In this document: piece by piece, positions 11,020 to 23,800 of the stretch | Layout: each line of letters begins with the position of its first letter | Position numbering within the stretch: position 1 is the first letter of the stretch | NCBI GenBank assembly: GCA_029891385.1 | Contig: CM057228.1 | Coordinates: 83,440,964-83,504,963, forward strand | Origin: Erythroxylum novogranatense | Lineage: Eukaryota; Streptophyta; Magnoliopsida; Malpighiales; Erythroxylaceae | Length of the DNA stretch: 64,000 nt | Reading direction: 5' to 3' | The notes under the pieces: generated by a model | Databases searched by the model: none | The model's input: only the letters and a program-made list of their open reading frames with translations | Told to the model about the DNA's origin: nothing | Made by a program: the position numbers and the translations under genes

Positions 11020-11420
11020 AGCATCCGCCACCACATTAGCCTTCCCGGGTGATACTCGATAGTACAATCATAATCTTTCAATAACTCCAGCCACCTCCTC
11101 ATCTCAAATTCAACTCTCTCGCTCAAGAGGTATCTCAAACTCTTATGGTCAAGAAGATCTGAAAGGTCTCACCATACGTGTAATGCCTCCAAATCTTCAA
11201 AGGCAAACACAAGCCGCAGAAGCTCTAAATCATGAACAGGATAGTTTACCTCACGAGACCTCAACTGCCCTCGAGGCATAGGCAATGACTCTACCATGCC
11301 GCATCGTAACACACCCCAATCCTCGATGTGATGCATCACAGACACCTCAAATCCTCCATCCCAGATGGAATAGCCAACACCGGCAAGAGAGTCAACCGAT
11401 GTTTCACTCCTCAAAACTCT
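11020..11420 (-). pseudogene. RNase H domain, decayed
   Basis: Fragments match gypsy RNase H: an EVNYPVHDLELLRLVFAFED-like block near 11210-11260 and, in another frame, LLDHKSLRYLL followed by [20 protein letters not shown] near 11040-11165. Frameshifts separate them. Confidence 0.65.
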
Positions 11421-12240
11421 TCCGACACTCCTCGGTCCATCCGAATGGCATATTCTTCCTCGAAGTTTTGTCGAGGGCCGAGATCAATGAAAACCCTCGA
11501 CAAACCTCCGTAATAACCAGCCAATCCGAGGAAACTCAATCTCGGTACATTCCTAGAGCTTCCCACTTCAAAGATCGCCAACCTTACTTGATCCACCAAT
11601 ACCCTCTCCAATACTATATGCCCCAAAAGATCACTCGATCCAGCCAAAATTCACATTTGCTGAATTTGGCGAACAACTGTCTCTCCCTCATCGTCTGTAA
11701 CACAATCCTCAAATGCTCACTATGCTCCTGTCTATCCCTCGAGTACACTAGGATGTCATCAATGAAAACAATAACAAACCGATCCAGTAGGCTGAAATAC
11801 CTTATTCATCAAGGCCATAAAGTCTGCTGGGGCATTTGTCAACCCAAACGGCATCACTAGAAACTCGAAATGCCCATACCGCCTCAAGGCACTCTTAGGC
11901 ACATCGGCCTCTGCAATCTTCAACTGATAATAACCAGATCGCAGATCTAACTTGGTGAACACCTGAGCTCCCTGCAACTGATCAAATAAGTCATCGATCC
12001 TAGGCAGTGGGTACTTGTTCTTTACTGTCACCCGATTTAGCTGCCTATAATCGATGCACAGTCTCAAAGTCCCATCCTTTTTCTTCACAAACAAAACTGG
12101 AGCTCCCCACGGTGAAACACTAGGTCTAATGAACCCTTCTCCAAAGAACTCCTCGAATCGAACCTTCAACTCCCTCGCCCACAAGTGCCATCCTATATGG
12201 AGGTATAGATATAGAGCGGTACCGAACGAGGTCAATGGTA
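11421..12240 (-). pseudogene. reverse transcriptase, frameshifted
   Basis: The longest open part (11759-12235) carries [31 protein letters not shown] and [10 protein letters not shown], which are RT motifs of chromoviruses. The catalytic FIDDILVYS block lies just downstream (about 11740-11770) in another frame, so the enzyme cannot be read through. A pre-integration repair of the next part (LGLAGYYG-like, near 11530) is also off frame. Confidence 0.8.
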
Positions 12241-12419
12241 AACTCGCTCCCGATCCGCGGCAAACCCAGAACTCATCAGAAACACATCCGAAATTCCCTA
12301 ACCACGGAATATCCCAAGCCTCCGCTCAACTCGTGTCAATCACATGAGCCGATAGGCCTCACAACCTCCCGCATCAACCTCGTGGCACTAAGGAAAGAGA
12401 TCATCGTGGCATCGCTCGA

Positions 12420-12700
12420 CTAACTCCTCGAACACCGCCTAGCCGACCAGAGACTCCAACACAACCTCCTTGGTATAGCAGCCCATGATAGCCCTATGGG
12501 CCGTCACCACCCATCCCGTAATCACATCGATCTCTCTCGAGGCAACACTATAAGGTCTCGCCGCAACATCGCTGATCAACTGGATCGAGCATCCCCGCAC
12601 CTCTCCCAATGTAGTAGTAGTACCTAGAGGTGTACTCACCTCTAGCCCATACCGTAACATCTCCCTATCCCCATGCAATCTACATGCCATATGAGGTGCA
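12420..12700 (-). pseudogene. aspartic protease region, decayed
   Basis: A frame at 12439-12690 contains GLEVSTPLGTTTTLGEV and VITGW-x-TAHRAI blocks, characteristic of the retropepsin-like segment of plant chromoviruses. The catalytic D-S/T-G is not intact in this frame. Confidence 0.55.
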
Positions 12701-12949
12701 ATAAAGAATGCGGATCCAGATCCAAGAATGCAAATGCCTCAATATCGAAAGGAGAAGCATACCACCTACAACATCGGGAATCTCGAGCCTCCTGCAGCAC
12801 ATGGCATACACTGCTCGGGACTGTGGTCGGTCGCCTGACCTCGGCCCTCACAAAGGACCCTCACTCTACCACGGCCTCTACCTCGGCCCTCCGTCCGGAT
12901 CCACCCACTTACTCACAGACAAGAAGGAACTCCCACTCGCCCACCCCAA

Positions 12950-13870
12950 AGAGCTCGAACTCAATGTATCAGGCAATCCTCGACCGATGCTCCGTCGAGC
13001 CGCACCTCAAACAAGCCCCAGTAAGCCACCAACACTCCCCACTGTGTCTTCTATCACAATGCGGGCACACTGGAGAAATCTGCCCAGAGCCTCTGCCACT
13101 ACCACTACCAGTCGATCCAAATCTCCCCCTCTGCCCAAATCCAGACTGTCTCGAACCTCCCGGAGACCTGAAAGTCCTGCCCTGGCGCTTACTAAAGCTC
13201 CTGCCAGAGCTGCCCTGACTATCACGGGCGCCACCGGGACCCAATCTCACTGTCTGTCTCATCACCGCTTCCACTCTAACCAAGAAGCAATTCTCAACTC
13301 AATGAATGTACCCATGTCCGACCAAGCCAACCTGGTACGGATCTCAGTGTTGAGGCCATTCTCGAACCTCCGGCACTTATCAGCCTCAGTCGGGACCATC
13401 ACAGTAGCATAATCTATCAGCTCATTAAATTTTACCTCATAATCAGCCACCGACATCCTACCCTGCTTTAGTTCCAGAAACTCCTGCATCTTCATATCAA
13501 GATAGACCTTGGGCATATAATTATCCCTCAAGGCCCTCGTAAACTCGGCCCATGACGAAGAAGCAAGGCCCGGTGGTACCGCTCGCATAGTCTTCCACCA
13601 CTTATATGTTGGGCCTCGCAATGTGATATCGATAATCGAACCTCTCATCGTTCGCATCCATCTGTCGAAGACTCTCTCCGCCCTTCCAACCATCCTCACC
13701 TCACGGGTCTCAGATCGCCATAGAAATTCATACCGCCATGCAGAAGAAGTCATACCTCCTCTCCGCCTCACGGGGACCCGAGAAGGCAGATCCTCAAGAC
13801 GAGGCATGAGGACTCTCTACTGCTCCCATCGATCCTTGGTCACTGGTCGCTCAACCCGATCACCTAATGC
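12950..13870 (-). pseudogene. gag with zinc knuckle, frameshifted
   Basis: The capsid-like domain lies at 13262-13807: blocks WWKTMRAVPPG, WAEFTRALRDNYMP and FLELKQGRMSVADYEVKF match the retrotransposon gag family. A Cys/His cluster (C-P-H-C ... C-L-R-C-G ... H) near 12980-13060 is the nucleocapsid part, in a different frame. A stop precedes the first Met of the frame, so the true N-terminus (near 13870) is cut off. Confidence 0.8.
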
Positions 13871-13956
13871 GTAAGACCTAAAACAAAACAAAATTCGATC
13901 GGCCCAATAGTTCCATCCGATTCATACCTACATTGTTACTATTCCCAAAAGATGCC

Positions 13957-13975
13957 AAACCATGCTTTGATACCA
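13957..13975 (-). promoter_or_regulatory. primer binding site, initiator tRNA-Met type
   Basis: In sense orientation it reads TGGTATCAAAGCATGGTTT, matching the 3' end of plant initiator tRNA-Met (TGGTATCAGAGC) with one change in the first 12 bases. It lies 5 bp from the LTR. Confidence 0.8.
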
Positions 13976-13980
13976 CTAAA

Positions 13981-16900
13981 TGTAGCGCCTTACCATAGGG
14001 TATCCACCGTAACGCCTGTAGTCATTCCGATACATATCCTACGACAAGAGACCACTACCGACAACAACTACTACACTCCTCATGGCATCACAATCATAAG
14101 ACAAGAATAAGAAACCGCTACTTTTAAAACCAAACTAGATTCCATTTCATTCATTCAAAACTTAATAATTCACAATCACAAGATTTTTAAGTTACACATG
14201 TTTCACATCTTGACTATACAATAACCAGATCTAACTATCGCCTCCAAAAGAAAGCCCGGTGACCGACCTTTGAGCCATTGTTTTTCTCGTCAATCCATCA
14301 GATACGGCTTCTACAAATTCCGAGGGAGCTATCTGCTCATGCTAGGCCCGAAAAATAAGTTGCAATTTTGGGTGAGTTTCATAACTCAATGAGAAACCAT
14401 CATCGATGGTTCTCCCAATTCATGCATCATATAAGCATGAAACAAGATACACGCAGAATTATACAAAACACAACATGAATATACCACACGAATAATTACA
14501 CCACAAGACAAGAATATACACCCTGTAAAAATATTGTCGATATAGAATCCAAAGATGCAATGCACACGTGACTCTTTTTCCGCTCATTTCAAGATTGTGA
14601 CCGAGCGCATAATAAATGATCAAGATAGACGCGTCTGGGAGAAGTATCTCCGTCGAGCTCGAGGCTCTTGCTTCAAGATATCGAGCTCTAGGCTCGGCTG
14701 AAGATGGCGCCTCTGCTCACAATTTTCCTTTTAATAACAGGATGTATTTCAGGCATGAATGCACATGTCCCATAACAAGATACATGGTATTACACAGTTC
14801 AAGTAGACAGTCCAATTAAACAGATACCTTATGTAAATCATAGTCAGATAATACCACATAATCCCCGTAGGGCAATCAATCACAATTATAATTCATGTAG
14901 TCCCCGTAGGGCAATCAATCACAGTAAACACATAGATTGGAATAACCAACTAGGTTACTCACCTAATAACTTCCACGCTAACGCCGGGAAGTCTCTGCCA
15001 AATATGTGGAACGATGGTCCACTGGAGTCTCTATAGCAAATTAAATGAATACTCATTACCATTTGTGTAAATGATTAAACAATGCACATGAAATCAGTGA
15101 AATGTATATAATGCATGTTCATGGCAACCCCGGCCCTAATCCAATATTTCCCCATAATAAAATTCTATGAAAAATTAGAAATCCATAGGCGCTGACGGCG
15201 TAATTCGGACCTCTATAGGTCCCCAATTAAATAAAACAAGGTTTACAAGTTCATCAATAGGGGCTACGCCAAATTCCGCCTAAAATTCCGCTTTCTCAGA
15301 AAATGAAATTAAATATTCAACGAATCCGATGCCTCTGGAATCAGGTCAATCGGACGTCGGACGGAAAGAAATTGACAAAGAACAATTGTACCTTTTAATA
15401 ACAAATAATAATCAAAATAAAATAAAATAAATAAAATAAAATAAAATAAAAAAAATATATATATATATCGAACGCTCACTGCTGGGCGAACGTCGCCTCG
15501 CGAGGCTTAAATCGCTTCACTGTCATGAGGCGAGAGGCGTCGCCCTCGCGACCTGCCTCTTCGATTCGCCCTCATGAGGCTAAACATCGCCTCATGAGGT
15601 GGCTCCTTCGCTGCCTATTTTTTCCAGATTTAAAACTTAATTTCCATCCACTCTAACTTTTAGCACACAATTCAAAAAAATACCCACTATACCTCATTGG
15701 AAAGCTTATGCAAAGCTCTACAACTCTCAAGAAGACCAAAAAAATCAAATCCAACCCTAAGGGTATCAAATAATCCATCAAACCTTCTGCCTTCACAATT
15801 TTCATCTACACAGGGCAGTACATTAACAATGTCATAACTCACTGATTCTTCAGTAATAAATTACCACAAAAATATGTTCAATAAGTTCACAATGTCCTCA
15901 ACAACTTTCATGAACAACCCAAAATCAAATTCTATTTCTAAACAAGTCAATTAATTCATCTAATGTTACTGTCCCTGAAAACCTTCAATTTGGGAAGTAA
16001 CCTTACAACAAGCATAACTTCCAGTATACAAGTCAATAAAATCAGAACTTTATATCCCTGTAAAGATAACATCTTAAACTTCATTTTTCATGAAGCACTC
16101 ATCATCCAATTCGATTTCTATCAATTTCAAAACTGCTATGGAAGTTACTGTTATGATCAGCCATTTATAACCTAATGCAGGATCAGTTTTTGAAAAATCA
16201 TATCTCCCAATTCTGACTTCTAAAAATTACATACCAAATATCAATTTCAAGATAATCTCTTCCTCTACAACTTTTCAGAAGCTCACTCACACCAATTCAG
16301 TCCACATAAAATATTAAAATTGCCTCAAATCAGTAAACTCACAAAATCACACTTAAGCTAGGTTTCATCCAAAATGCTCAAAACCAGCCATTAGTAATCA
16401 ATTCATATCTCCCAACACAAAATTCCAAAAATAGCAAGATCAGTAGCAATGGAAAGATAATCATATATTCTACAACTTCCATGAAGACCATTCTCCCTAA
16501 TTCCATCTCAATTAATTCATAAAAATCAACAAAGTTCATATGTTGTGGTTTCGGTTACTGTTCACAGGCAATGGAACAGCAACTTTCCATTCAAAACTTC
16601 ACCCTTCTATCATTGAAATTCAACAACACCTATTTCACACTAAATTGAAGCCAACATCCCAAAGTTTCAGTGGCCACTAAACTTACCTCATTTGCATTTC
16701 TACACAATAAGTTATGAATAAAACAGTAACATCAATTCAAATTCCAATATTCCAGATTCAAGGCTAACCTTAATTCAATCACTTCCAATACCTTTTTCAC
16801 CTCTCTAAGCATCAAAATAAATTCAAATTAAATATCACTACAGTCATACATACATTAGAGCTAACACTGAAAAATTGGCAGCATTAAATTCCACATGCAA

Positions 16901-17730
16901 ACCTCATTTAAAAACTCAACCCTTAATTGAAAACTTACCTAACACCAAATCTCCTTCAAACCTTCAAGAACCAACTTCTAAAACTTACACCAAGGTCTCA
17001 ACCACCTTTCCTTCCCAAGCATATACCATACTCATCATCATCTAGCTTTGATGGGAGTAAGAGATGGTAGCATAAAGTTGCAAAGAAGATGAAAAAGGAG
17101 AGCAAAATCGATAGTTTATAAAAGAGAGAGTTTATGTGTTTGTGGTTTGGATGAGATAACAAAATGCCTTAAAAGTTATCTTCTCCTTTCAAAACATACA
17201 CATCCGTAGGCATTTGGGAGGGCATTAAATGTTACTTTTCAATGTCAATTAATGATTGGCTTGTTTTTATTAGAAAAGTCAAATTATTACTAAATTAATT
17301 CAGTCCAAAATTTTACTCCATTTAACTCTAATGACCCTACTTTCAGTTCTAAAATAATATACCCCATATTATCGTGCTATTGGGTAGCGATCTTTGCTAC
17401 CAAGAATCGAATCGATTCGCCACTTGACGATTTTTGCGGTCCGGAATTGTCTCGGAAAAATCCAGAAAATTCCTAAAATCCCTAAAATGTAAAACAATTT
17501 ATGGTGCAGTCCAAATAATTTTTCAAACTCAATTACTCCATTAACTTCACACGAAGTTCAATTTAAAACTAAGTTTTAAAATGTCATGAATGCATGTATA
17601 CTATGTGCATGTGCAACCAATCAGTAATTATAGAGACTATATGCTGTATGTGCATGCCGAGATATAATTTAATATCCCGAACCCATCCTAATTACCAAAA
17701 TGCCCTTCCTATAGGAGAGGGGATGTTACA
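13981..17730 (-). repeat. 5' LTR of the single-LTR chromovirus (3.75 kb)
   Basis: In sense orientation the LTR starts TGTAACATCCCC (17730 end) and ends GCGCTACA (13981 end). It is closely related along its length to the solo LTR at 28982-32818. Inside are a CG-rich motif cluster (15465-15605), a conserved hairpin (14391-14415), a donor-like TAGGTGAGTAACCTAG (about 14950-14965) and a tandem duplication of about 45 bp (14860-14925). A TATA-like TTTATAAA lies near 17118 on the minus strand. Confidence 0.88.
15465..15605 (-). repeat. CG-rich motif cluster in LTR
   Basis: Dense CpG segment with repeated short words such as GCCTCGCGAGGC and CCTCATGAGGC, standing out from AT-rich surroundings. The solo LTR of the same family keeps only a short remnant at the same place (30478-30530). 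Confidence 0.65.
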
Positions 17731-18912
17731 AGTAGGGACCCGGTTCTTCGGTTCAATCTCGGCCTATACCCTGATTAAGCATATTTTATTAATTTGTTGT
17801 TCTTTAACCTCTCCTAGAAATTATTAATTGTGGATTAAAAATTAACCAGAGTTTTCCCTTAAGTTTTGTTTAATCAAGATAAAACCTAACCACCTAACAA
17901 CCTAGGATACAATCTCTAGATTTAATTAGGCAGTAGCATTACGAATTAGGAAAACTGATTAATCAAGGCAACAATCACACATGCTCGGGTCATTTAGCCT
18001 AGGTCATGTTATCCCTAATGATTACGAATCAATAGTCGCTACAACTGAATTTCAACATAACAATTACGGATTACATCAAAATTCTAGCAATGGGTTTGAA
18101 ATTAACGATTCAATGAACGCATTAAAATCATCAATTCACAATACCCGATGGGTTCATACACAAATAACCGAATAATAACAAAAATCCGATTATCCATACA
18201 CAAAACCCAAATCGATTAAAACAGGACAACACAATCAATTTCTAATAAGAGAAAGAAACAATAAAATAATTAAAATAATACTTAACCCGGGTCGTCGGCG
18301 TCGATATTACCTCCAAACCGGTGTCGGGATGTTTAACCCTTCATAAGTATTTTCCGACAAATAGCTTTAACTCCCATCCAATGTCCCTAGCCAAAAATCC
18401 CCTTAATTTCCTCTCAATGCCACAAGCTTTTCTCAATTTTACTGCTCATCGATTTGATGAATAAACTTTCAGATTTGTTGTCCTCGCTACTGTGCTGGAA
18501 TTTCTCTCACTGTCGCAAGCTTTGCTCCACGCCTGCGTCTTCTGTGTAGCTCCCCACGCAGGCTCCAGCCAAGTCGCAGGCGCAGACGTCCGTAGCCCAC
18601 GCCAACACAGCTCCAAGCCGTCCCTTCTTCACGCCCCTGCTTGGTTCCTGCGCCGCTACTCTCTGTTGTTTCTATTGCTTCTTTTATTCTCCCTTCCACT
18701 ATTGCTTGATGGGACAAATAAAGATGCAACTTAAAACCTCCTGCCTCGCCTCCTTTGGAACGCTGCGTTTCATGCATAACATTTGCATGAAACGTAGACG
18801 TGGTCTGCATTTTTCCTTCGTTCCACGTTGCATTCCTTCTATGCGTCTTGCATCACGCTGTCGTTTTCCTTCTCAAGTGTGTAGCGTTTTGGCATGGAAT
18901 GCATTGCTCCTT
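17731..18912 (-). repeat. LTR of second Athila-like element, segment 2
   Basis: Middle part of the interrupted LTR, between the two chromoviruses. The first five bases (AGTAG) are presumably the surviving target duplication of the single-LTR chromovirus. The last five (18908-18912, TCCTT) duplicate 28044-28048. A perfect hairpin with 11-bp arms and a 7-nt loop (CGTTTCATGCA / TGCATGAAACG) lies at 18766-18794. No coding frame is credible here. Confidence 0.75.
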
Positions 18913-21082
18913 TGTTGGGGCCGTAGTCCCGTATGTCCATTCCCGAGGGCGGCCCCTCAGGTCGCGCCGGCGACGGGCACTCCATATACCGTCGGACCCG
19001 ATCCCAACATACATACAAATAACCATTCGATCCGTATAACAATACGTACACCCATACATGTACACATTCTGCACATGCATTCTACACATTCATTCATCAT
19101 TCCATAAGCATAATTCATCCGTCATTGTCATACAAAAGCATTCAACACTATTCTCAAATGCAGCGTAATACAAAATAACATGAAATCTCAAATACAAAGT
19201 ATGTTCCATGATGACATGCTCGGAGGGCCAACCAAAGGACTAACTTATACAAGTTCCTAGCTAACTCGAAGTTTCTGATGCCCTGCAAGGTCGACAATCG
19301 GCTCGATCTACACCTGAGGAGGGGAGAATAATGGGGTGAGCTACGAAGCTCAGTGGCATATATGTTTATAGCCATTGGCAACGAGCCACACAATCAAGTA
19401 TATACATATACATATCACTAGAAAATCATAATTCATCAATTCAATTCACATTCGTATAACATAAGTCATGCATTCACTATTCCTCAACATATAAATCAAG
19501 ATGCAACATACCGCCAAACTCATTATGTATTATGCTCAACAAATCCATCGTATGCACAATCAATTGGCTTGAGAGTTCCAGAATCATCCGGATAACCCAA
19601 AGGTAAACCGTAATCCATCCGAGTCCGATTTTCAAGGATCTCGTTACAAGCGGCAGCCGGAGAAGGCTTTATCACAACGCACGTGACTCCATCCGTAACT
19701 CTCTTACCCAAACAAAGCACATAATCCACTCGATCCATGCTCAAAGCATGTTTCACATTTTCTCAAATCTCGCTCGTCCATTGCCATAAAGGCCTATCAA
19801 TTCATGCATAATTCTATCATACTCAAAGGCATATTCAAAAGTTCTCATGTAATTCAATACAATCAAGATCATATAATGCAAGCAAGCACACATCATGCAA
19901 TCGCCCATACACACAATAACCATAAACATATTACCCACCTAGTATCATTTCGAGTATCGACTCATCGCTGTCCTTCCTCTTGCGATTGGGTCAAATCAGC
20001 TTGGTTCCCTATAATAAACCAAGTTTCCATACAATTAATATCTATAAAAACTAATCAAAGCATGAAAGACCAAAATAAAGCATAAAAGTCTCCATCTGAT
20101 TTTCTCCTAAAATTCTGAACCCTTCGAAACAATTTCCGACTTCCCTTCTTCATACAACTTGTAGTCCTTAATCTCTAGTTCGCAACGAATCTAAAATTAC
20201 CTCAATCAGAAATCTACACCGAAAGATATCTTCGAAAATACAAAAATCTCACTTTCAGAAACAAAGGGGGTTCGCCGCGACGCAACTAAATCAGGCGCCA
20301 TGACGCGTTTCATCACTCGACGCCATGGTGTGCACCTCTTGCAGACGCCATGACGCGTACATGGTGCACGTGGCGTCATCCGTTTCCATCAGACGCCATG
20401 GCAGGTTTCAAGACGTTAAGACGTGCGGGTCGGAGCTTCGACTCCGAACCCCTCTTTTCTGCATTTTCCGACTTCATTTTGCTCCCAAACTCAAATACAA
20501 CACACCCACAATATAGATCAAGTCTTCTACTACCATTCTAACCCATTAAAAGCTTCAAATCCAACACAAACACATCAACCTAAGGAAATCTCTACATTTT
20601 CACCCAAAAACCCTAAAACCTTCGTTATACTCAATCCAAGCTATCTAACTATTTAATCCATCCAGAAACAAGATAGAAAGATGCTAAACTTACCGATTGA
20701 ACCTCTAAAATCATTGAAACTTGCCGAAATCACAAACCCTTTTTCCTCTTCTCTTCTCCTTCCACCGTCGACACTTCTCTATTCTTTCCTTCTTCTTTCT
20801 TTCCTTTTCTTTCTTTCTATTCCTTTCTTTTCCTTTTAACCTAAGACATGTAATAATGACTATCTTACCCCTCTATACAAGTCTAAACCCATACAACTTA
20901 AATGAACTTCCCAAATTGCCCTCACATAATTAAATCCTCTAATTCTCATTTAATCCTCATAAAACGCAAATATACCTCAATTATCCACTAATACTCCCAA
21001 AATAAATCAAACTAAACCATAAACACATAATTATCAAAATCCATGCTTAATATTATCATATATAAAAATTCGGGGTCTAACA
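18913..21082 (-). repeat. 3' LTR of the complete chromovirus
   Basis: Starts TGTTGGGGCCG and ends GGGGTCTAACA on the plus strand. Most of its length is closely similar to 25846-28043; the clearest difference is in the CG-rich cluster at 20262-20440. Confidence 0.92.
20262..20440 (-). repeat. CG-rich motif cluster, partly decayed
   Basis: Repeated words such as GACGCCATGACGCG and TCGCCGCGACGC. The partner LTR has CGCCGCGGCG-like words at matching places (27205-27400), so many differences look like CG to CA or TG changes. Short indels are also seen. Confidence 0.6.
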
Positions 21083-21096
21083 TTTCTCCCCCTCTT
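21083..21096 (-). promoter_or_regulatory. polypurine tract
   Basis: Sense strand AAGAGGGGGAGAAA immediately before the 3' LTR. The frame of the integrase end passes through it into the LTR. Confidence 0.8.
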
Positions 21097-22065
21097 AAAA
21101 GAAATTTTATCCTCGAAATTTACCTGAATCATCAAGAGATACGGATACTTCTCCCAAGATAGCCTCCAATGGCTCCCATGTAGCCTCCTCTCATGAATGA
21201 TTCCTCCATAGACCTCGACCAATCGAACCGCCTTGTTCACGAGAACCTTGTCCTTGGTATCCAAAATCTGATCGAAGCTCCTCATAACTCAAATCATCTC
21301 AAGAATCGAACCTCACCACCAATAATGTGAGAAGGATCCGATCTATACCTCCTCAACATGGACACATGGAAAACATCGTGAATCTGCGATAACTCCAAGG
21401 TAATGCTAATCAGAGGCTAGTGGTCCAATCCTCTCAAGGATCTCATAAGGACCCACATACCCTGACTCAACTTCCCTTCTTGTCAATCTCAATACTCCTT
21501 TCCAAGGAGATGTCTTAAGGAACACTTTCTCACCGACCTCATACTCCATCTCCTTTCGGTGAGCATCAACATAACTCTTCATCTTGTCCTGTGCTGCCTT
21601 AATCCGTTGCTTAATCAGATTGACTTTCTCAACAGTCATCTGAATCAAATCTGGTCCTTTCAATTGCCTCTCTCCTTCCTCATCCCAACAAATCGGAGTC
21701 CTACACCTCCGCCCATACAATGCCTCATATGGAGCCATCTGAATGCTCGAATGGTACGAATTATTGTAAGCGAATTCGACCAATGGCAAATGCTCATCCC
21801 ATGCTCCTCGAAAATCCATCACACAAGCCCGAAGCATCCCCTCAAGTGTCCAAATAGTCCTCTCCGACTGACCATCCGTCCGAGGGTGAAAAGTCAGATC
21901 AAATTCAGCTTTGTCCCCAAAGCTTCCTCGCAACCGCCCCAAAACCTCAAGTGAACCGAGGATCTCGATCCGCACAATCGAATCCGGAATCCCATGCAAT
22001 CTCACTATCTCATCAACATACTTCTTTGCCAACACATGCAAAGAATCATTCTGTCGAATCGCCAA
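21097..22065 (-). pseudogene. integrase with decayed chromodomain
   Basis: The frame at 21406-22065 contains the helix holding the catalytic Glu (FHPRTDGQSERTI), the FAYNNSYHSSIQMAPYEALY block and the C-terminal region KVFLKTSPWKGVLR. The block before it, which should contain the second catalytic Asp (S-D-x-D-P-R-F in the family), reads VRIEILGS through a local frame disturbance, so this key residue is missing. Between 21097 and 21290 the chromodomain is readable only in part (ILDTKDKVL ... KYPYLL) and is frameshifted. The zinc-binding N-terminus at about 22200-22420 is unreadable. Confidence 0.8.
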
Positions 22066-22420
22066 AAGTGGGGTGACTTAGTCAACCTATCCACAATCAC
22101 CCATATGGCATTATGCCTCCCGCTTTGGTCCCGGCAATCCCATCAAAGTCCATCGTCACTGCTGCCACTTCCACTCCTAATAGGTAACGGCCTCAACTGC
22201 CGAAGGTGCCTCGATGTTCACCTTGACTTGGCGACACACTAGACACTTCATCGACAAACTCGCGATATCCCTCTTATACCTTTCCACCAAAAGTGCTCTC
22301 TCAAATCCCGATACATCCTGGTGCTACTGGATGCATGGCATAAGGCGATTGTGTGCCTCATCCATAATCTCGGCTTTAACTTCTCGCACATCAGAATACA
22401 CAACCTACTCCTAATCGTCA

Positions 22421-23119
22421 TCATTCATCATCCGCACATCGATCTCGTAAACCTTGCCTTTCAATCTCATCCTCGAGCTTGCTCAAACCGCATCCCGAGC
22501 CTCGCAATTCCCTAACCTTTTCCTTCAGCATCGGCCTCACTCGAAAATTAGCCAGAAGACAATCCGGCTCTTCCTGAGTCAAGCTTATCCTAAGCTTGGC
22601 CATCTTTTCCAATAAAGGAAGATAAACTGATCGAACATGAGCAATCGACGATTTTCTACTCAGGGCATCCGCCACAACATTGGCCTTGCCCGGATGATAC
22701 TCAATCAGCAAATCATAATCCTTTAGTAGCTTCAACCACCTCCGCTGCCTCAAATTCAATTCCTTCTGACTCAGCAAATACTTCAGACTCTTATGATCAG
22801 TGAAGATCCGAGTCTGAACTCCATACAAATAATGCCTCCAAATCTTCAAGGCAAAAATCACCGCTGCTAACTCCAAATTATGCGTCGGATAATTCAGCTT
22901 ATACGGCTTCAACTGCCTCGAAGCATATGCAATTACTCGATCTCCCTGCATCAAAACACATCCGAGACCCTTCCTCGAAGCATCACTATATACCGAATAA
23001 CCCTCATCACCCGATGGAAAAATCAAAATTGGGACACTCACAACTGAGCTTGAACTCCTCAAGCTCCTCCGACACTCCTCACTCCAATCAAACTTCCGAT
23101 TCTTCCTCAGCAATTTCAC
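22421..23119 (-). pseudogene. RNase H domain and start of integrase
   Basis: An open stretch of 232 codons. The RNase H part shows [18 protein letters not shown] (first catalytic Asp), [19 protein letters not shown] (Glu region), [20 protein letters not shown] and [16 protein letters not shown]. These are all hallmark blocks of gypsy RNase H, which degrades the RNA of the RNA-DNA hybrid. The remainder leads toward the integrase zinc region. It is separated from RT by a frameshift at about 23120-23290, which makes it a fragment of a dead polyprotein. Confidence 0.85.
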
Positions 23120-23286
23120 ATCGAGCGGATATCATAGAGAATCTCTCCACAAATCTCCCGTAATACCGCTAAACCCAAAAGCTCCTCACTTCGCCACATT
23201 TTGGCGCTCCCAACTCACAACTACTTATCTTCTTGGATCCACATGAACTCCTTGTTCGAGATCACGGTCCAAGAAATGAAACTTCC

Positions 23287-23800
23287 TCACCAAAATTCGC
23301 ATTTCTCGAATTTGGCATACAACTCATTGCTTCTCAAGGTCTCCAAAGCCATCCTCAAATGCTCCTCATGCTGTTCATCACTCTTGGAATACACCAATAT
23401 ATCATCAATAAAGACAATGATAAATTGGTCCAAGAATGGCTTAAAACTCGATTCATCAAATCCATAAACGTCACGAGCATTCGCCAATCCGAAAGACATC
23501 ACCAAAAACTCAAAATGCCCAAACCGAGTCTTGAAAGCAGACTTCGGCACATCCGACTCCTTAATCCGTAGCTGATGATATCCCGATCTCAAATCTATCT
23601 TCAAAAAGACTCTCGCTCCTTGCAATTGATCAAACAGATCATCAATGCGAGGAAGTTGATACTTGTTCTTCATCATTACGATTCAACTTCCCGTAATCCA
23701 CACACATTCTCAATGAGCCATCTTTCTTCTTCATAAATAAGACCGAGCTCCCAAGGCTAAGAACTCGGTCTAATAAACCCTCTCTAATAACTCCTCCAAT
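23287..23800 (-). pseudogene. reverse transcriptase, frameshifted and partly decayed
   Basis: The frame at 23287-23676 has [26 protein letters not shown] and [13 protein letters not shown], so the catalytic Asp pair is present. The segment between them is degraded: [12 protein letters not shown] replaces the usual FGLTNAP-type block. The N-terminal finger (CIDYR block) lies upstream near 23690-23760 in other frames. Confidence 0.8.

Larger units (their letters stand above)
9450..17730 (-). mobile_element. chromovirus with a single LTR (Tekay/Del-like)
   Basis: Ty3/gypsy element on the minus strand. In sense order it has a 3.75-kb 5' LTR (13981-17730), a Met primer site, gag with zinc knuckle, protease, RT, RNase H, and integrase with a C-terminal chromodomain, ending at a purine tract. 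There is no 3' LTR: the purine tract at 9450 abuts the interrupted Athila-like LTR directly. That LTR resumes at 17731. The lineage is inferred from the chromodomain and the Met primer; Tekay/Del is the best guess. All domains carry frameshifts or stops. Confidence 0.8.

Noticed and set aside
11285..11860. 191-codon plus-strand ORF
   Set aside because: It lies opposite RT and RNase H of the chromovirus and has no domain.
12708..13412. 234-codon plus-strand ORF
   Set aside because: It overlaps the gag zinc-knuckle region of the chromovirus, which is recognisable on the other strand; the ORF is a GC-rich shadow.
18706..19107. 133-codon plus-strand ORF
   Set aside because: It spans the junction between the Athila-like LTR and the chromovirus LTR, so it cannot be a native gene.
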